From Verpa conica (lineage: Eukaryota; Ascomycota; Pezizomycetes; Pezizales; Morchellaceae), in contig JAUFSD010000003.1 of NCBI GenBank assembly GCA_033030425.1, forward strand, positions 558,001-622,000: 64,000 nucleotides of DNA. The letters are read 5' to 3'. Position numbers and translations under genes: made by a program. Positions within the stretch are counted from its first letter, which is position 1, and each line of letters starts with the position of its first letter. The notes below the pieces were generated by a model, which worked only from the letters and a program-made list of their open reading frames with translations, had not been told where the DNA came from and did no database searches. This document shows, piece by piece, positions 34,524 to 45,573 of this stretch.

Positions 34524-34952
34524 TAGTAGGTAGATGCGAATGGAGGTCAATCTTTTTTGAACGACATATTTTCCGGGATTTTAAGTAGGAGGAGGACGAA
34601 CCAAGCCTTTAAAGTAAATAGCTGCATGTAAATCTAGGTATTTCCGTCAAGGCATGCGAGAGAATTTACACCGTCAGAGTCAACAGGCTGTGGTTTCATA
34701 ACGAGTCACTCGATGTCAATCTGGTTCCTCTATATCTAAGAAGCTCCTTGAGGGATACAGTTCTCCTGGAAAATCCATCATGACTCCTTAGAGTATCTAC
34801 ATTGGCTCTAATATAGAACTTACATCACCAGGATCGTCCAAGTGGTCCGGTGACCTTGAGACAAGCCACTAAATTCCGTCCACTCCACTCAAATCCGCAA
34901 CATACAAGCAAGCATCATCAAAATACGAACCCTATGTACTAACAAGCGTAGC

Positions 34953-37900
34953 CTACTCTAAATCCCTCGCGACAATTACACACATCTCTCTTGAAACCCA
35001 CGTCTTTCTTCCTATCATTTTCGAAATTAGGTCAACCGGAATACCATCCGGGCCTAACTCCCCAGAACCACTGGGGTCGTCAGAGTCACTTTCCATAATC
35101 CTAATTTCCTCGACACTTCCACTGACTTCGAATTCACCCCTACATAACGCTACAAATCCCATTTCTACAATTCTTTCCTCTTGTGGTTTCAATGGTGCTA
35201 GGCTTTGTTGTAAAAGCCCATTGAATGCGAGCCGCCGAGTGAGGTCTAATGCAATAGATGTAGTTTGATTCCGAAGTGCTGGAAGCAACCGTAGGAGTGG
35301 TCTCACAGTGCGGTTGGTTCGGTTAGTTAATTTTGTCGTAAGCGTCAAGAATTCGTCTGTGGCTACTAAGTATTTCGACGGCCCAATTCTCCGCATTTCT
35401 GGGTCCACTCCATCCACAATTTTCTCAGGATCTGACTCCTTGACTCCAATGTTGATACCGATATCCTCTACCCTGATTGTCTCCACCATCCGTGGGCTAA
35501 GCCTGATGCCCCTCAACTCAATATCACCGACCCTACTTGTTCCGACCTCTTCCCATGTGCCTCGAACGTATTTTAGTACTTCTTCCCTATACCAAAACGC
35601 CTCTCTAGTCTGTCGCTCCTGCTCTGCAGTAACTTTGGCAGTACTGACTACAAACTGCCGCTGACTAGCTGATAGTGACGGGATCGATGCAGTTGGCTCG
35701 GGCAGGAATATTCGTTTGATCGGGAGTATCACACGCGACGTATGCCCTGCTTGCAGTATGTCTTCGGCGTAGAAAGCACCTTCCCAGCCCTCCTCGTTGT
35801 CATCACCAGATGCAGGGGAGTCTCGTGCGAAAAGTTTTATTTTCAATGCTTGCGGCCAGGCATTCCTTAGATCAAGTAACATGAGGCAGTACTCGCCGGG
35901 ATCATCTTTAACACCCATTCGCCTAAAGAGTTCCTTGAATTGCCCCTCTTGCCCTACACCTTCTTCCTTATCTTCTTCCTTATCACCATCCTCAACAGGT
36001 CCTGTAAAGGGTTCGAACTGGAGATCCGTGCTGAACGGGACAAAATCTACTCTTGCAAGTTCGATACTCGCATTGACAGTGACAGTAACAGGGAAAACAA
36101 CTTGTCTTGTGTAGAACTTGTCTGTAACTTTGTTTCTGGGTATTCCCAGGTGTCCGTAGTCTGCTTGAACACTCCCGTGCGTCAAACCAGGCTTTCCAAG
36201 AACCATGATTTCGAATGTTGCTTTTCCATGACCAGGGACGAATATCGTTGTTTCTGGTTCTCGCTTTGCTATAGTTCCGTTGACCCCAGCTTCGGTATTT
36301 GCATTCTCAGCCTTAGCATCTGTATCCATATCCCCATTCGCCTCCACACCTCCACCCACACCCTCAGCTCCGTCCTCATTAGGACTCTCTGGTTCCAGCA
36401 CTTTTTTCGCTCCCTTATCACGTTGATGCCAAGTAAATGCTCTTTTCTTTGCTAACATCAACTCCAACTCATACATCTCCGCAGGACTATTCCCCTTTTC
36501 GTTCAGCGCCTGTTGGATCCTCCCTGTAGTCGAATCTCTAAAACTGAATACTAGCAAATCCACATCTGTAGAGCTCAGATTATTGAACGTGATATCGAAA
36601 ATTCTCCGCTCCCCTTCCAGAACCATCAGTGCACTTTGAGAAAGACTCGTAGACTTTACCACTAGGAGTGGCTGGGGATCGACGACTGTCAGGTCTAGAG
36701 TTTTCGGGATTGGATGAAGTGGAGGAGGTATTTTCGAGGCTCTATTAGCCACTGAGATCGTCGAGAGAGGTCTATCGACTTTAGGCTCTGCAGCCCTCAA
36801 ACCAAACCTCTTGGTCTTGATACCCCGCTCCCGGTTATCCAGACCTTCTGTAAAAATCGGGAACGACTTTTCCATACATCCAAATACCTTGATCCTACAC
36901 CCAGTGATCTTGATACTGCCGCCAGCTTTAGGAGTCGCAAAGACAGCAATCTGATACGTTCTGAACGGGTTTATAATGACACCCACCCGCTGAACCTCCA
37001 CTTCCACGCCCGTGGCATCCAGAGTAACACTTTCAACCTCGACATCGAACTCGAACGGGTTCTGTAATGTCACTCTGAATTCTGCAGCCTCTCCTGTAAC
37101 GAGTACTTGTTCTACCGCCGCAGCCTCCACTTTCTTCAAGAACGGGTTATAGATAAATGGATTCTTGTCTACTTCTATAGGGGCCGAAGGGGGGGTATCG
37201 GAATTGGCATCAATCAACTCATTTTTCGAGTGGGCTATTGGGGGCCTCCACATGATGTTTTCTACGACCTCCACATCTCGTAATAAGAACTGATCCCAGT
37301 ACCCCGCCTCAACATTTGGGAGTCCGAGTTTTCGCGCGGCGCCAACTGTTCGTGAGATAGTAGTTGAAAGCCGCATCTGCTCCTCTTTTGTGAGGTCACT
37401 GTCTGCAGTCCTTAGTAGCTGTGTTGTGAATTTGAGGACTCCCTGAAAGTCTGGTAGGGCTTCACAGAGAGCGGTGCAGTTCCTCAGAACATGGATTTTC
37501 AGCGCTGGCCATCCAAATGATCTTATTTCCTGCTCTGCGATTACCTCAGCTGTCGCTAAAAATGCTCTCAGAGCTTCGCCGCCATCTTCGTTGGCCACAG
37601 CAGGCCCTTCATTTTTCACTGTAGGGAGCACTCCGTAGGCCCTACAGAGATCTTCCAGCAGCTCCATGATACCACTTTCTGCATCCCCTTCTCCTAAGTC
37701 CAGTGGGGAGCCCCCAAGAGCCCCCCCACTAATTGCACTTAGGCCTGCGGCAGGGTGTACACCCACTTCAGCTGCACCCACAACTCGAGCCTGGATCAAC
37801 CCCGGGATTAGGATCTTTACTAGCTCTCTAGTCACAAGTGCTTTCCGCCGCCTGGAACCAATTGTACCAAGAACACTAGAGATACCGCTAAGTACTCGTG

Positions 37901-39624
37901 TTGCGTCCAAGACTGTCAAGGACTCCACTGGGAATGGGTACGCCCGCATTACCGTCGTCGTAATCTCAGATCGGATAGGGACAGTCTTCCAAGATTTTGT
38001 AGGGGGGAGAGGGGTGCCCAGTACGATATGGGTGAGTGATTCATCGTTTAAACCGTTTGTAAGATAGGTAGATGCTCTAAGCTTACTGAACCGGATCACA
38101 GTCTCCGAGAAACAGATTTGGGGGACACTTTCGGCAGGAATTATCGCAGAGCGCGTGTACTGATTCAGGATAATATCGAGGTGTTCATTTAGAAGTATGT
38201 GTACTGTCTCTGGGGATACCGAGTGACTTTCCCCGAGCTCTCCCCCTTGGCCGGGTATAGGTGTGCCGGGCTTTGATCCGGCAGGGGAAGATTTGGAACT
38301 TTTGAGAGTCTCGACGGTTGGTAATGGGATATTTGGCATCTGTACATAGGCGTCTGTTACCAAACCGTATGGTGGGTGGAAAGACTGGGTGCTAACCTGG
38401 AAGTCAACTTTCAGGTGAAGCAGAAGCACCATACAGATTCCGATCCCTTCCAACGCCTTCCCATACCACAAATGATCACTACTCGTCCTCGCTGCTTCAG
38501 CACCCTCAACAAACCTATGAACCTCCGGAAATCAATGATTAGCAATCTGACCCTAACCCAGATCGACCAGAATATGAGAACTCACTCCTTCAGCGCATCT
38601 GGCACTCTCCCAGCCATCAAATACAAGCCCGCAACTGCTATCACAATTCTCCCTTTTCCTTTATTCCTAGTCCTCTCACTAGCGCTAGCACTCCCAAACC
38701 CCGTCATTGTCATTCTTTTGTTCGTTGCGGCCATGCTGGTTCCACCTGCTCCTAAATTCGAACCAAGAAGCCCGGACGGCATGCTCATTCTGTGGTCCCC
38801 GGGGCCTCCCCTTAACCCTAATGGACCTGGCTGACCGTCCGTTGACAGTGGCGATTCGATAGTCGGGAGTGCCTGAATTGAGCGTGCAAAGCCACCGAGT
38901 TCAGAGAGGAGTACAGTGGTGATGTCGCACATTATAGTTCGCATGGATGTAATGCGGGACTCCCGCTTGGTGGGAACGGCGATGAAGGCGGGCCGCTCAT
39001 CGTTTTCGTCTTTAGAGTTGGAGGAGGTCTCTGGCGGGGTAACCGACACAAGTGGTGGAGAGTCGAAGATGAGACAGACGTGGTAGAGAGCGCGGGGATA
39101 CTGTGGTTAGGAGTTAGTTAGAGGTCTAGGATTCAAGACATGGTGATTACCAGGAACTTCAATTCCTCAAGCTGTGTGGATAGAGCTTCCGAGTCGTTCC
39201 CTTCTATGTGATCTGCTATAGCTATCACTAGGAATGTCCGCCGGTAAAGCTCGAAATTCTCTAGGTATTCATGTTCGCGGTCGAAAGAGGTTGTGAGGTC
39301 GTAGACTATTTGACCGCTCGGGAAGCCCTGAGGACTGAATAATGCTACACTCCAGTATTTAGTCCTGAGAATTTCCACCATCTCTACCACCTCATCAAAT
39401 CAACCCCTAAAGCTTCCCCATAACCAAAATTCTAAATAGTACAGATAGAATAACATACTCCGGTTTGGCCTTGTATCTGGCGTGACATCCCCGAGCCTCA
39501 CAACATTCGAGCTCTGAAGCCGCTCCACAAAGTGTAAAAACCGAGACCGCTTAATCCTTCCAAGTGGGCATAGTAACACCTTTATCCTAGCTGGTGATGC
39601 ATATGAAAGTGAATCGAGAACCAT
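34953..39624 (-). CDS. TRS120: TRAPPII subunit Trs120 (TRAPPC9 family)
   Basis: Model: 39624-39459, 39344-39151, 39100-38586, 38514-34953; about 1478 residues. A possible extra in-frame 57 bp intron at 38396-38340 would leave 1459. Trs120 is a TRAPPII-specific subunit that helps activate Ypt31/Rab11 at the late Golgi. The start MVLDSLSYASPARIKVLLCP, then GRIKRSRFLHFVERLQ and NVVRLGDVTPDTRPNR, is the family N-terminus. TLFSPQGFPSGQIVYDL follows the first intron (114 bp). The junction VPDALKE to FVEGAEAARTSSDHLWYGKA across intron 3 is characteristic. The C-terminal half is a run of beta-sandwich domains (KNPFIYNPFLKK, then LQNPFEFDVEVESVTLD). A Glu/Gly-rich low-complexity insert lies near residues 850-890. 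Confidence 0.93.
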
Positions 39625-40257
39625 GATGAGGAAGCTGCGGGATGAGCGTTATCCCGTTTCGTCGTTATTTCGTTGCTTGCTAGAAAGGGGGGGGGGTTGC
39701 TGAACTATTCACATACGGAAACTCTCTTATTGGAAGAAACGATAATGGTGCTGTCGATTCTAACGTTCTGAGATAGGAATTATTCAGGTCATCTGCGACT
39801 GTACATGTCGCACGACGAGAGTAGGATTATCGAATCGCTAATTAGTACACGGAGATGCATCAATATTATCCTGTGTTTACATTGCAGCAGCCGCAATCTG
39901 ATAGTCGTTACCCTACTTTCTGAGTGTCACGGGTTTGAGGATGAGACGAATTTTTATAATGCGTAATTGTATTATCAAGCTGATAAATCCCACTTAAGCC
40001 ATAACTTTCATATTTCTGGTGGTGGGCGGTTTTCTTGTATACTGGTAATCTCTCTTGGTCACAATCGGTCACCCATTCTCACAAATCCAAAGCCTGAAAT
40101 TTTTATTATAGAACAAATAGTATGGCACTCTATGTACTACAATTCCAATTCCATGGCCTCTTTTCATAGCCCCTTTCAAGTTAACCCCTTACCTACACTT
40201 ACTTCTTGTAAGCACGGAGTTCTCTTTGCCTGTCACAACATGTATTGTGAGCAAGAT
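39625..40257. other. Intergenic region between TRS120 start and the reductase 3' end
   Basis: 633 bases, including the TRS120 promoter. A G9 homopolymer lies near 39688-39696. A short palindrome around GACTGTACATGTCGC is at about 39798-39813, a near-match to TACATGTA. No gene is visible. Confidence 0.5.
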
Positions 40258-41636
40258 TCAGGAACTTCTAAAATATCCTTGATGGAATGACGCGAATGCT
40301 ACATACCACCAATCCTTGAATGAAACTGTATGGACTGGAATACCGATATCCTTCAACGCTTTTGTTGAGAGATGGCAATCATATGGCCTCACGACTATTT
40401 CTAATTAATAGATTCCTCAGAGTGAGTAGGTGTCAGGCGAATCTTACCAGATGCGTTAGGATCATTTGTATCATTAGCTATCATATGCTCTATAGGGAGA
40501 CCAGCGATCTCAGCTATAATTTGGCAGATCTCGTATCTAGAAGGTGGAGTTTTTTTATTAGCCGCCTGATTGACGAATTTCTGTCAGCTAGGACTCACTT
40601 TGTCATACGGTCTTCAGAACTAAACTGTAAGATTTTGGGAAGGGGTGTAGGATCTTCAGTAATATATTTAGCTAAACAAAGGTTAGTATGTACTCAATCC
40701 CAAATCATTAGTCAATGGTACTTACTAGCAATGTCCTTCAGCACCCTCGCGACATCCGAAGTATTCCTATTAAAGTTAATACCAATCTTCCAGAGGAACC
40801 TACCCTATAAACTCACGTAGGATATCGAATACTCCAATGATCCATATCTACCTTCTCCTTCCTTTCCTTATTCCACACTGCATCCAATAACACGTTAACA
40901 GCACTCTCCTTATTCTGTTCAACCTCTCCATACAGTACCGGCACCCTCAAAACAACACTTTGCTTCCCAGCCGCAAGAACAGCCTGTTCACCCGCATATT
41001 TTGTCTCCCCATAGAAATTAGGTGGGTTAGTTGGTGAGTCAGCTTGGTAGGGGGCCGCACCGGGCTTGCCATCGAAGACGTAATCAGTCGAGATGTAGAT
41101 GAGGAGGATATTCCGGCTATTACACTCCCGGGCGAGGCTGCTGGAGGCTTGAACCTGGAAGCAGGTTTATTAGTGGTGTCAATGATTGGGGTAAGGGAGA
41201 TCTACGTTGAGACGCTTCACGCCTTCAGGGTCGGTAGTGCATTTATCGGGGAAGCGCTCAGCAGCACCTGGGATCCAATTGTCAGTTGTTACATCTCCAA
41301 GTCTCTAAGTTGATATAAATACAGTGGACAATAACTCTAGGCCTAAGATATCATAAATCAGTATATTTCCTCTTGCTCTGCTAGGAATCATACCTGACAT
41401 CATTCAACAAGTTCACAACCTCCTCTTCATCCCCTAGGTCAACTTTCCTAATTGTTGGCGGCTTTGCACGAGAGAAACCTATAACAACCGTTAGCTATAT
41501 ACCTCTCAATTACAAATCTCACAAGCACACCAGTCCCCACGACATTCCATCCGTTATTCTCAAATGTCTTGACACACTGGCGACCGAGCTGTCCGGTAGC
41601 CCCAGTGATCAATACGGTTTTTTCGGTAGAGGTCAT
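40258..41636 (-). CDS. RmlD/MAT2B-like NAD(P)-binding reductase family protein
   Basis: Nine exons: 41636-41531, 41478-41394, 41342-41323, 41267-41206, 41154-40817, 40766-40726, 40671-40599, 40536-40448, 40394-40258; 316 residues, the family length. The fold is an extended short-chain dehydrogenase. Relatives are bacterial dTDP-4-dehydrorhamnose reductase and the beta subunit of methionine adenosyltransferase, and the fungal function is unsettled. The Rossmann motif TVLITGATGQLGRQ is at the N-terminus. RPRVIVHCAAERFPDKC spans the 20-nt microexon. IYISTDYVFDGKPGAAPY and NFYGETKYAGEQAVL give the catalytic Tyr-xxx-Lys. It ends RPYDCHLSTKALKDIGIP and then FKDWW. Every junction keeps the frame and restores a conserved block. 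This intron density is the highest in the window. Confidence 0.88.
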
Positions 41637-41911
41637 ATTGATTGAATCGTGCCTAAATTGAGAGCTTGTAAGGGTTTAGAATATATTACTACGTGTATGG
41701 TGGGGTTGATAGATATGAGGGGTGATAATTTCAAGGTTTGAGGGGGGGACGGAATGACGCTGGCCAAGGTTTTGTTGTTACACTTGTACTCTAGTAACTG
41801 TACATCGAATATCATCTATACATAAAATAACCTGGTTGTTTATATATATAGTATCAATGTCACTTTAGTAGTCTAAATATCTACAGCTCCTACGTAAGAG
41901 ACCCCCATCCT

Positions 41912-43461
41912 CTAACAATCTTTGTACCGGATCTCATACTTCACTTTCTGGAACTTCAACCCTAGAGTCGGCAAAGCAGCAATAACCTCCACAGCCTCCC
42001 CCTTAATCTCCTTGATCCAGAATATCGCTGGTACTGTAAATCTCAGCGCTCCCTTCAACTCACCCTTGAATACCGCATCAACCTTATACCTGGATATTCC
42101 AGGTATCTCGCTAACCCTACTCCGTAAATTTCTCATATCTATGTCTCTGAGAATCCGTATTATACTCTGATACCCCGGTGGCGTCTCCACCGATATCCAC
42201 CATCTCCCATCCCACAGAAACCATTCACTTAAACCAGGTCCTAGAGTGACTTCAGATATCGACTTCTTCTGCAATGAGAATGGCTCGCGGTTAAGTGTCC
42301 ATCTCTGCTTCCCATTGTAGGTCCACGTTAACCCAGCGCATGTAAACATCTTCACATTATCGCTGTTCTCTACATTCAGTACCTTCTCAAACGCGGTAGC
42401 CATATGCCGTGTCTCTACTCTTGGTGCTGGCGATACTTTCTCTGCAATCATGATAAGAGCCCGCTGTGTCACAGCTGGGTTAGTGTGTTTCCACAGCACC
42501 TCTGGATCCTCCGGGAACTTAAAGTCGACGGAACCAATGCGTTCGCTAATAACAATGTGGCAATGCATTCTTAGAAGATACAGTGCTGCCTCCTTTATGA
42601 TACTATTCTGCTCTTCGGCGCGGGATGCAAGCGCGACTAACGACTCACGCCTTAGTGCACGAGGAAGTCGTGGTGGGGTGGAGGTGAGAAGTTGTCGTAC
42701 GGTGTTACGGCGCGTGTATGTTACATCGTGGTTCGTTTTATCTTCAAACCATTGCACAGAGTTACTTTCGCAGGTAGCCTGGAGGCGCTCCTATAGAGTG
42801 TTGGTATTGCGTCTAGATATTTGAGGCTCACACCTACCTTCCCAATGGCGAGGAATGGACGTCCGACAATAACTCGAGTTGCTTGGAATACATTCCAACA
42901 TTCTGGAATACGGGCTATACTCTTCATTCCGCCTAAGCCGTCAAGTCTGCTCCCAGATATTAGCCGCATCATCACTGTTTCTGCTTGGTCATCAGCGTGG
43001 TGTGCTAAGAGGAGTTTGTCGATGTTTGTTTGTACGCATGCTTTTGCGAGGGCTCTGTATCTTGCACCTCGAGCACGGGTTTCGAATCCAGACTTTGAGG
43101 TGCCATTGGCTCCCCAGGTCAACGGTATAATCTGCGATATGAAGCCGTAGGATTTGAGGATCTCGGCGACGGACGTGGCTTCGGATAAACTTTCTGGACG
43201 TGCACCATGATCAATTATAAATCCATAGACTTCACGAATCCGCTGTTCCTTAAGTAGCCGATGGGTGAGGTATGATAATGCCATTGAGTCGACACCGCCA
43301 CTGACGGCGAGGCCTGAAGGGTTTCTTCTGGGTTAGTTTTGTACGTCATGGCAGGGTGTTTGGATCATAGGAATACCTAAACGTGGGGGGGTATTAGGCC
43401 AGAGATTGTTCAAGAGTCTTCTATATTCGGAGAGCGATATTGGGGGGGCTCGAGGTAGCAT
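41912..43461 (-). CDS. TilS-like tRNA(Ile)-lysidine synthase
   Basis: Model: 43461-43377, 43313-42838, 42790-41912; 479 residues. TilS uses ATP and lysine to convert C34 of tRNA-Ile(CAU) to lysidine. In fungi the target would be the mitochondrial tRNA, so import is expected. The PP-loop ATP motif SGGVDSMALSYL lies at residues about 33-45, directly after intron 1. HHADDQAETVMMRLISGSRL (about 125-145) is the second family motif. VQWFEDKTNHD (about 200) matches the TilS segment that follows the catalytic domain. The remaining 270 residues are less conserved. The N-terminus lacks a strong presequence, so localisation is uncertain. It is divergent from PET8 across 174 bp. Confidence 0.87.
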
Positions 43462-43635
43462 TTCTTCAATTTGATATTATGAGGAAGGGGGGTTTAAACA
43501 AAACCTCAGTGATGCCCATCCTCACCGCCAAGAGAGCATTCAAATCCCACGCAGAGCCTCACTAGCATTGATATCCCCCATCCAGCTATTCAATACCCCC
43601 CACCCCTCTCTTCTCACCACCCCCTCAACTTCGAG

Positions 43636-44580
43636 ATGGACCCCCCGCAGTCCCCCTCTCCTACTACCTCCCCATATGTCCGTTCCCTCATCGTAAGTAG
43701 CCGCCCTCTCTCTCAATTTCTCCTACCCCACTCATCACACATAGGCCGGAGGTCTCGCCGGCACAGCAGTAGACCTCTCCCTCTTCCCCCTCGACACCCT
43801 CAAAACCCGCCTCCAATCCTCCGGCGGCTTCTTTGCAAACGGTGGATGGTCAGGTGTCTACAAAGGTGTTGGTAGCGTTATCGCTGGGTCAGCCCCAGGC
43901 GCTGCACTCTTCTTTGTAACCTACGAGGGCGTAAAATCACATCTTTCACAAAGACGCTCTGATAAGAATGGCCTGGACTCAACAGACCACATGCTCGCCG
44001 CATCGCTCGGGGAGGTGGCAGCATGTTCAGTAAGGGTCCCAACGGAGGTTGTAAAGCAGCGGGCACAAGCGTCGCAGTTCCCGAGCTCGTGGGCTGCATT
44101 GAGACATACTTTCACGGCGAATAAGAACGTAGTGAGGATATGGACGGAATTATACAGAGGGTGGGGGGTCACGGTGATGAGGGAGATTCCATTCACAGTT
44201 ATACAGTTCCCGCTCTGGGAGGCCATGAAGGCATGGAGAGGGAGACAGAAGGGTGGTAAAGTCAATCCGGGGGAGAGTGCGGTGTTTGGGAGCTTTAGCG
44301 GGGCGGTGGCGGCGGCGGCGACGACACCGCTGGATGTGCTGAAGACGAGGTTGATGCTGGCAAGACAGGTATGTGGATATTGGGTTGTGGGTGTAGGTTG
44401 TGGGTGCTGATTTGGAGATAGAAACAATCTGCGATCTCGACGTTCAAGGGGATCGTGAAGCAAGAGGGAGCATCTGCGCTGTTCAAGGGGATCGGTCCTA
44501 GAGTTATTTGGATCTCTATTGGGGGGGCTATCTTCCTGGGGGCGTTTGATTCCGCAAAAGCTGCCCTAGAGAATTTTTGA
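43636..44580 (+). CDS. PET8: Mitochondrial S-adenosylmethionine carrier Pet8
   Basis: Model: join(43636-43692, 43745-44368, 44422-44580), 279 residues. It belongs to the mitochondrial carrier family and exchanges cytosolic SAM for matrix S-adenosylhomocysteine. The three carrier signatures are visible: [15 protein letters not shown] (repeat 1), [11 protein letters not shown] (repeat 2) and [12 protein letters not shown] (repeat 3). Other Pet8-type segments are [42 protein letters not shown] and [16 protein letters not shown]. Both introns are phase 0 (52 and 53 bp). The divergent neighbour, a TilS-like enzyme, also serves mitochondrial RNA modification, and SAM is the methyl donor there. That link is only suggestive. 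Confidence 0.93.
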
Positions 44581-44922
44581 TATTCAGTACTGGTGCTAGA
44601 TTGTCAATTCTTGCTGTAAATAGCAAACATGTGCGCCATCTACCCGTGTAAATAGAGAAATGTAGTAATCGCTTTCCACAAACACCACCGAATCCTTGGG
44701 ATAGCCAGAAATAGTGATTGAAAGAATCAATATTGAAATACCGCTTTCTAGTGATAGAAGTTGATACACAAAAAAAAACGCCAAAATGGGCCCCACATTT
44801 TGTATCGACTCTCATATGGTAGATCTGTCTGTCCAGGCCATTGATAGTCTTTGAAAATAGCAAAAATAACCCCAGGTTCCCAACCAAACCTGAGACCACC
44901 ACCACTGCCTCTTCGTCGCACA
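44581..44922. other. Short convergent intergenic region
   Basis: 342 bases between the 3' ends of PET8 and RPB10. It contains an A9 run near 44771-44778. Nothing coding is visible. Confidence 0.5.
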
Positions 44923-45346
44923 TTACCGGGTACGGTTACGCTCTTGAGGATTATATCTACGAGAACGACTCATTCGTCAGTTATCTTTACCTCTTTACTC
45001 CTCCCTCTCTCCCGCTAGAAAAGAACATAACATACCGTAGAAGCTTCTCAATCAAGTCCACGTGCGTCATAATCATTCTGCGGCAACAGTACCGTTTGCA
45101 ACCGAGCTGGTCCATGGCGTCTCTACACACACAGCCTAGTTAGATCCCATCATACCAGACTGGGTCAGATATGGGTAAATGGGTACCCTTCAGAGACGTT
45201 CTCTTCGAGAAGCTGGAGGTAGCGTTCCCAGAGATCGGCAACAACCTAGTAGTAAAATATTAGCTACCATTGTGTATAGGAGGCTAGGCACAGTGTAGAT
45301 TGAGAAATACTTTTCCGCAAGAGAAACAACGAATGGGGATAATCAT
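44923..45346 (-). CDS. RPB10: RNA polymerase I/II/III common subunit Rpb10 (RPABC5)
   Basis: Model: 45346-45311, 45245-45187, 45122-45036, 44956-44923; 71 residues, the expected size. All four exons are under 90 nt. It is the small zinc protein shared by the three nuclear RNA polymerases. Exon 1 encodes [12 protein letters not shown] (first zinc CxxC). Exon 2 encodes [20 protein letters not shown]. Exon 3 encodes [17 protein letters not shown] and [11 protein letters not shown] (second Cys pair). Exon 4 encodes [10 protein letters not shown]. The introns (65, 64 and 79 bp) carry CTACTAG, GTGTAG and CTCGTAG acceptors, and every junction is in phase. Because the pieces are small the gene is easily missed. 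It is divergent from UTP17 across 227 bp. Confidence 0.95.
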
Positions 45347-45573
45347 ATTGGCAGTACAGGCTATGTATTCGCGTTGGGGATGAAGTAGCTGTGAAGGGTG
45401 CAGGCAAACGCGAGGAAGACGGGTGAAATCTGATGGTGTACACTAACCCGTATGCCGCCGCTGCCAAGATTTCGCAACCCACGCCCCAAAAAAATTCCCT
45501 TGTCACCCAACCTTCTTCACAATCTTTACCTCCCCCACCATTTTGACGCCTTTTCAAATTATACTGTCCCACA

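Larger units (their letters stand above)
32603..34952. other. Gene-free region with related MITE copies
   Basis: About 2.3 kb. It contains two TA-flanked inverted-repeat elements (33757-33864 and 34051-34523, listed separately), one TACATGTA (33647-33654) and the F-box gene promoter. The ORFs here (up to 92 codons) lack protein-like composition. Confidence 0.55.
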
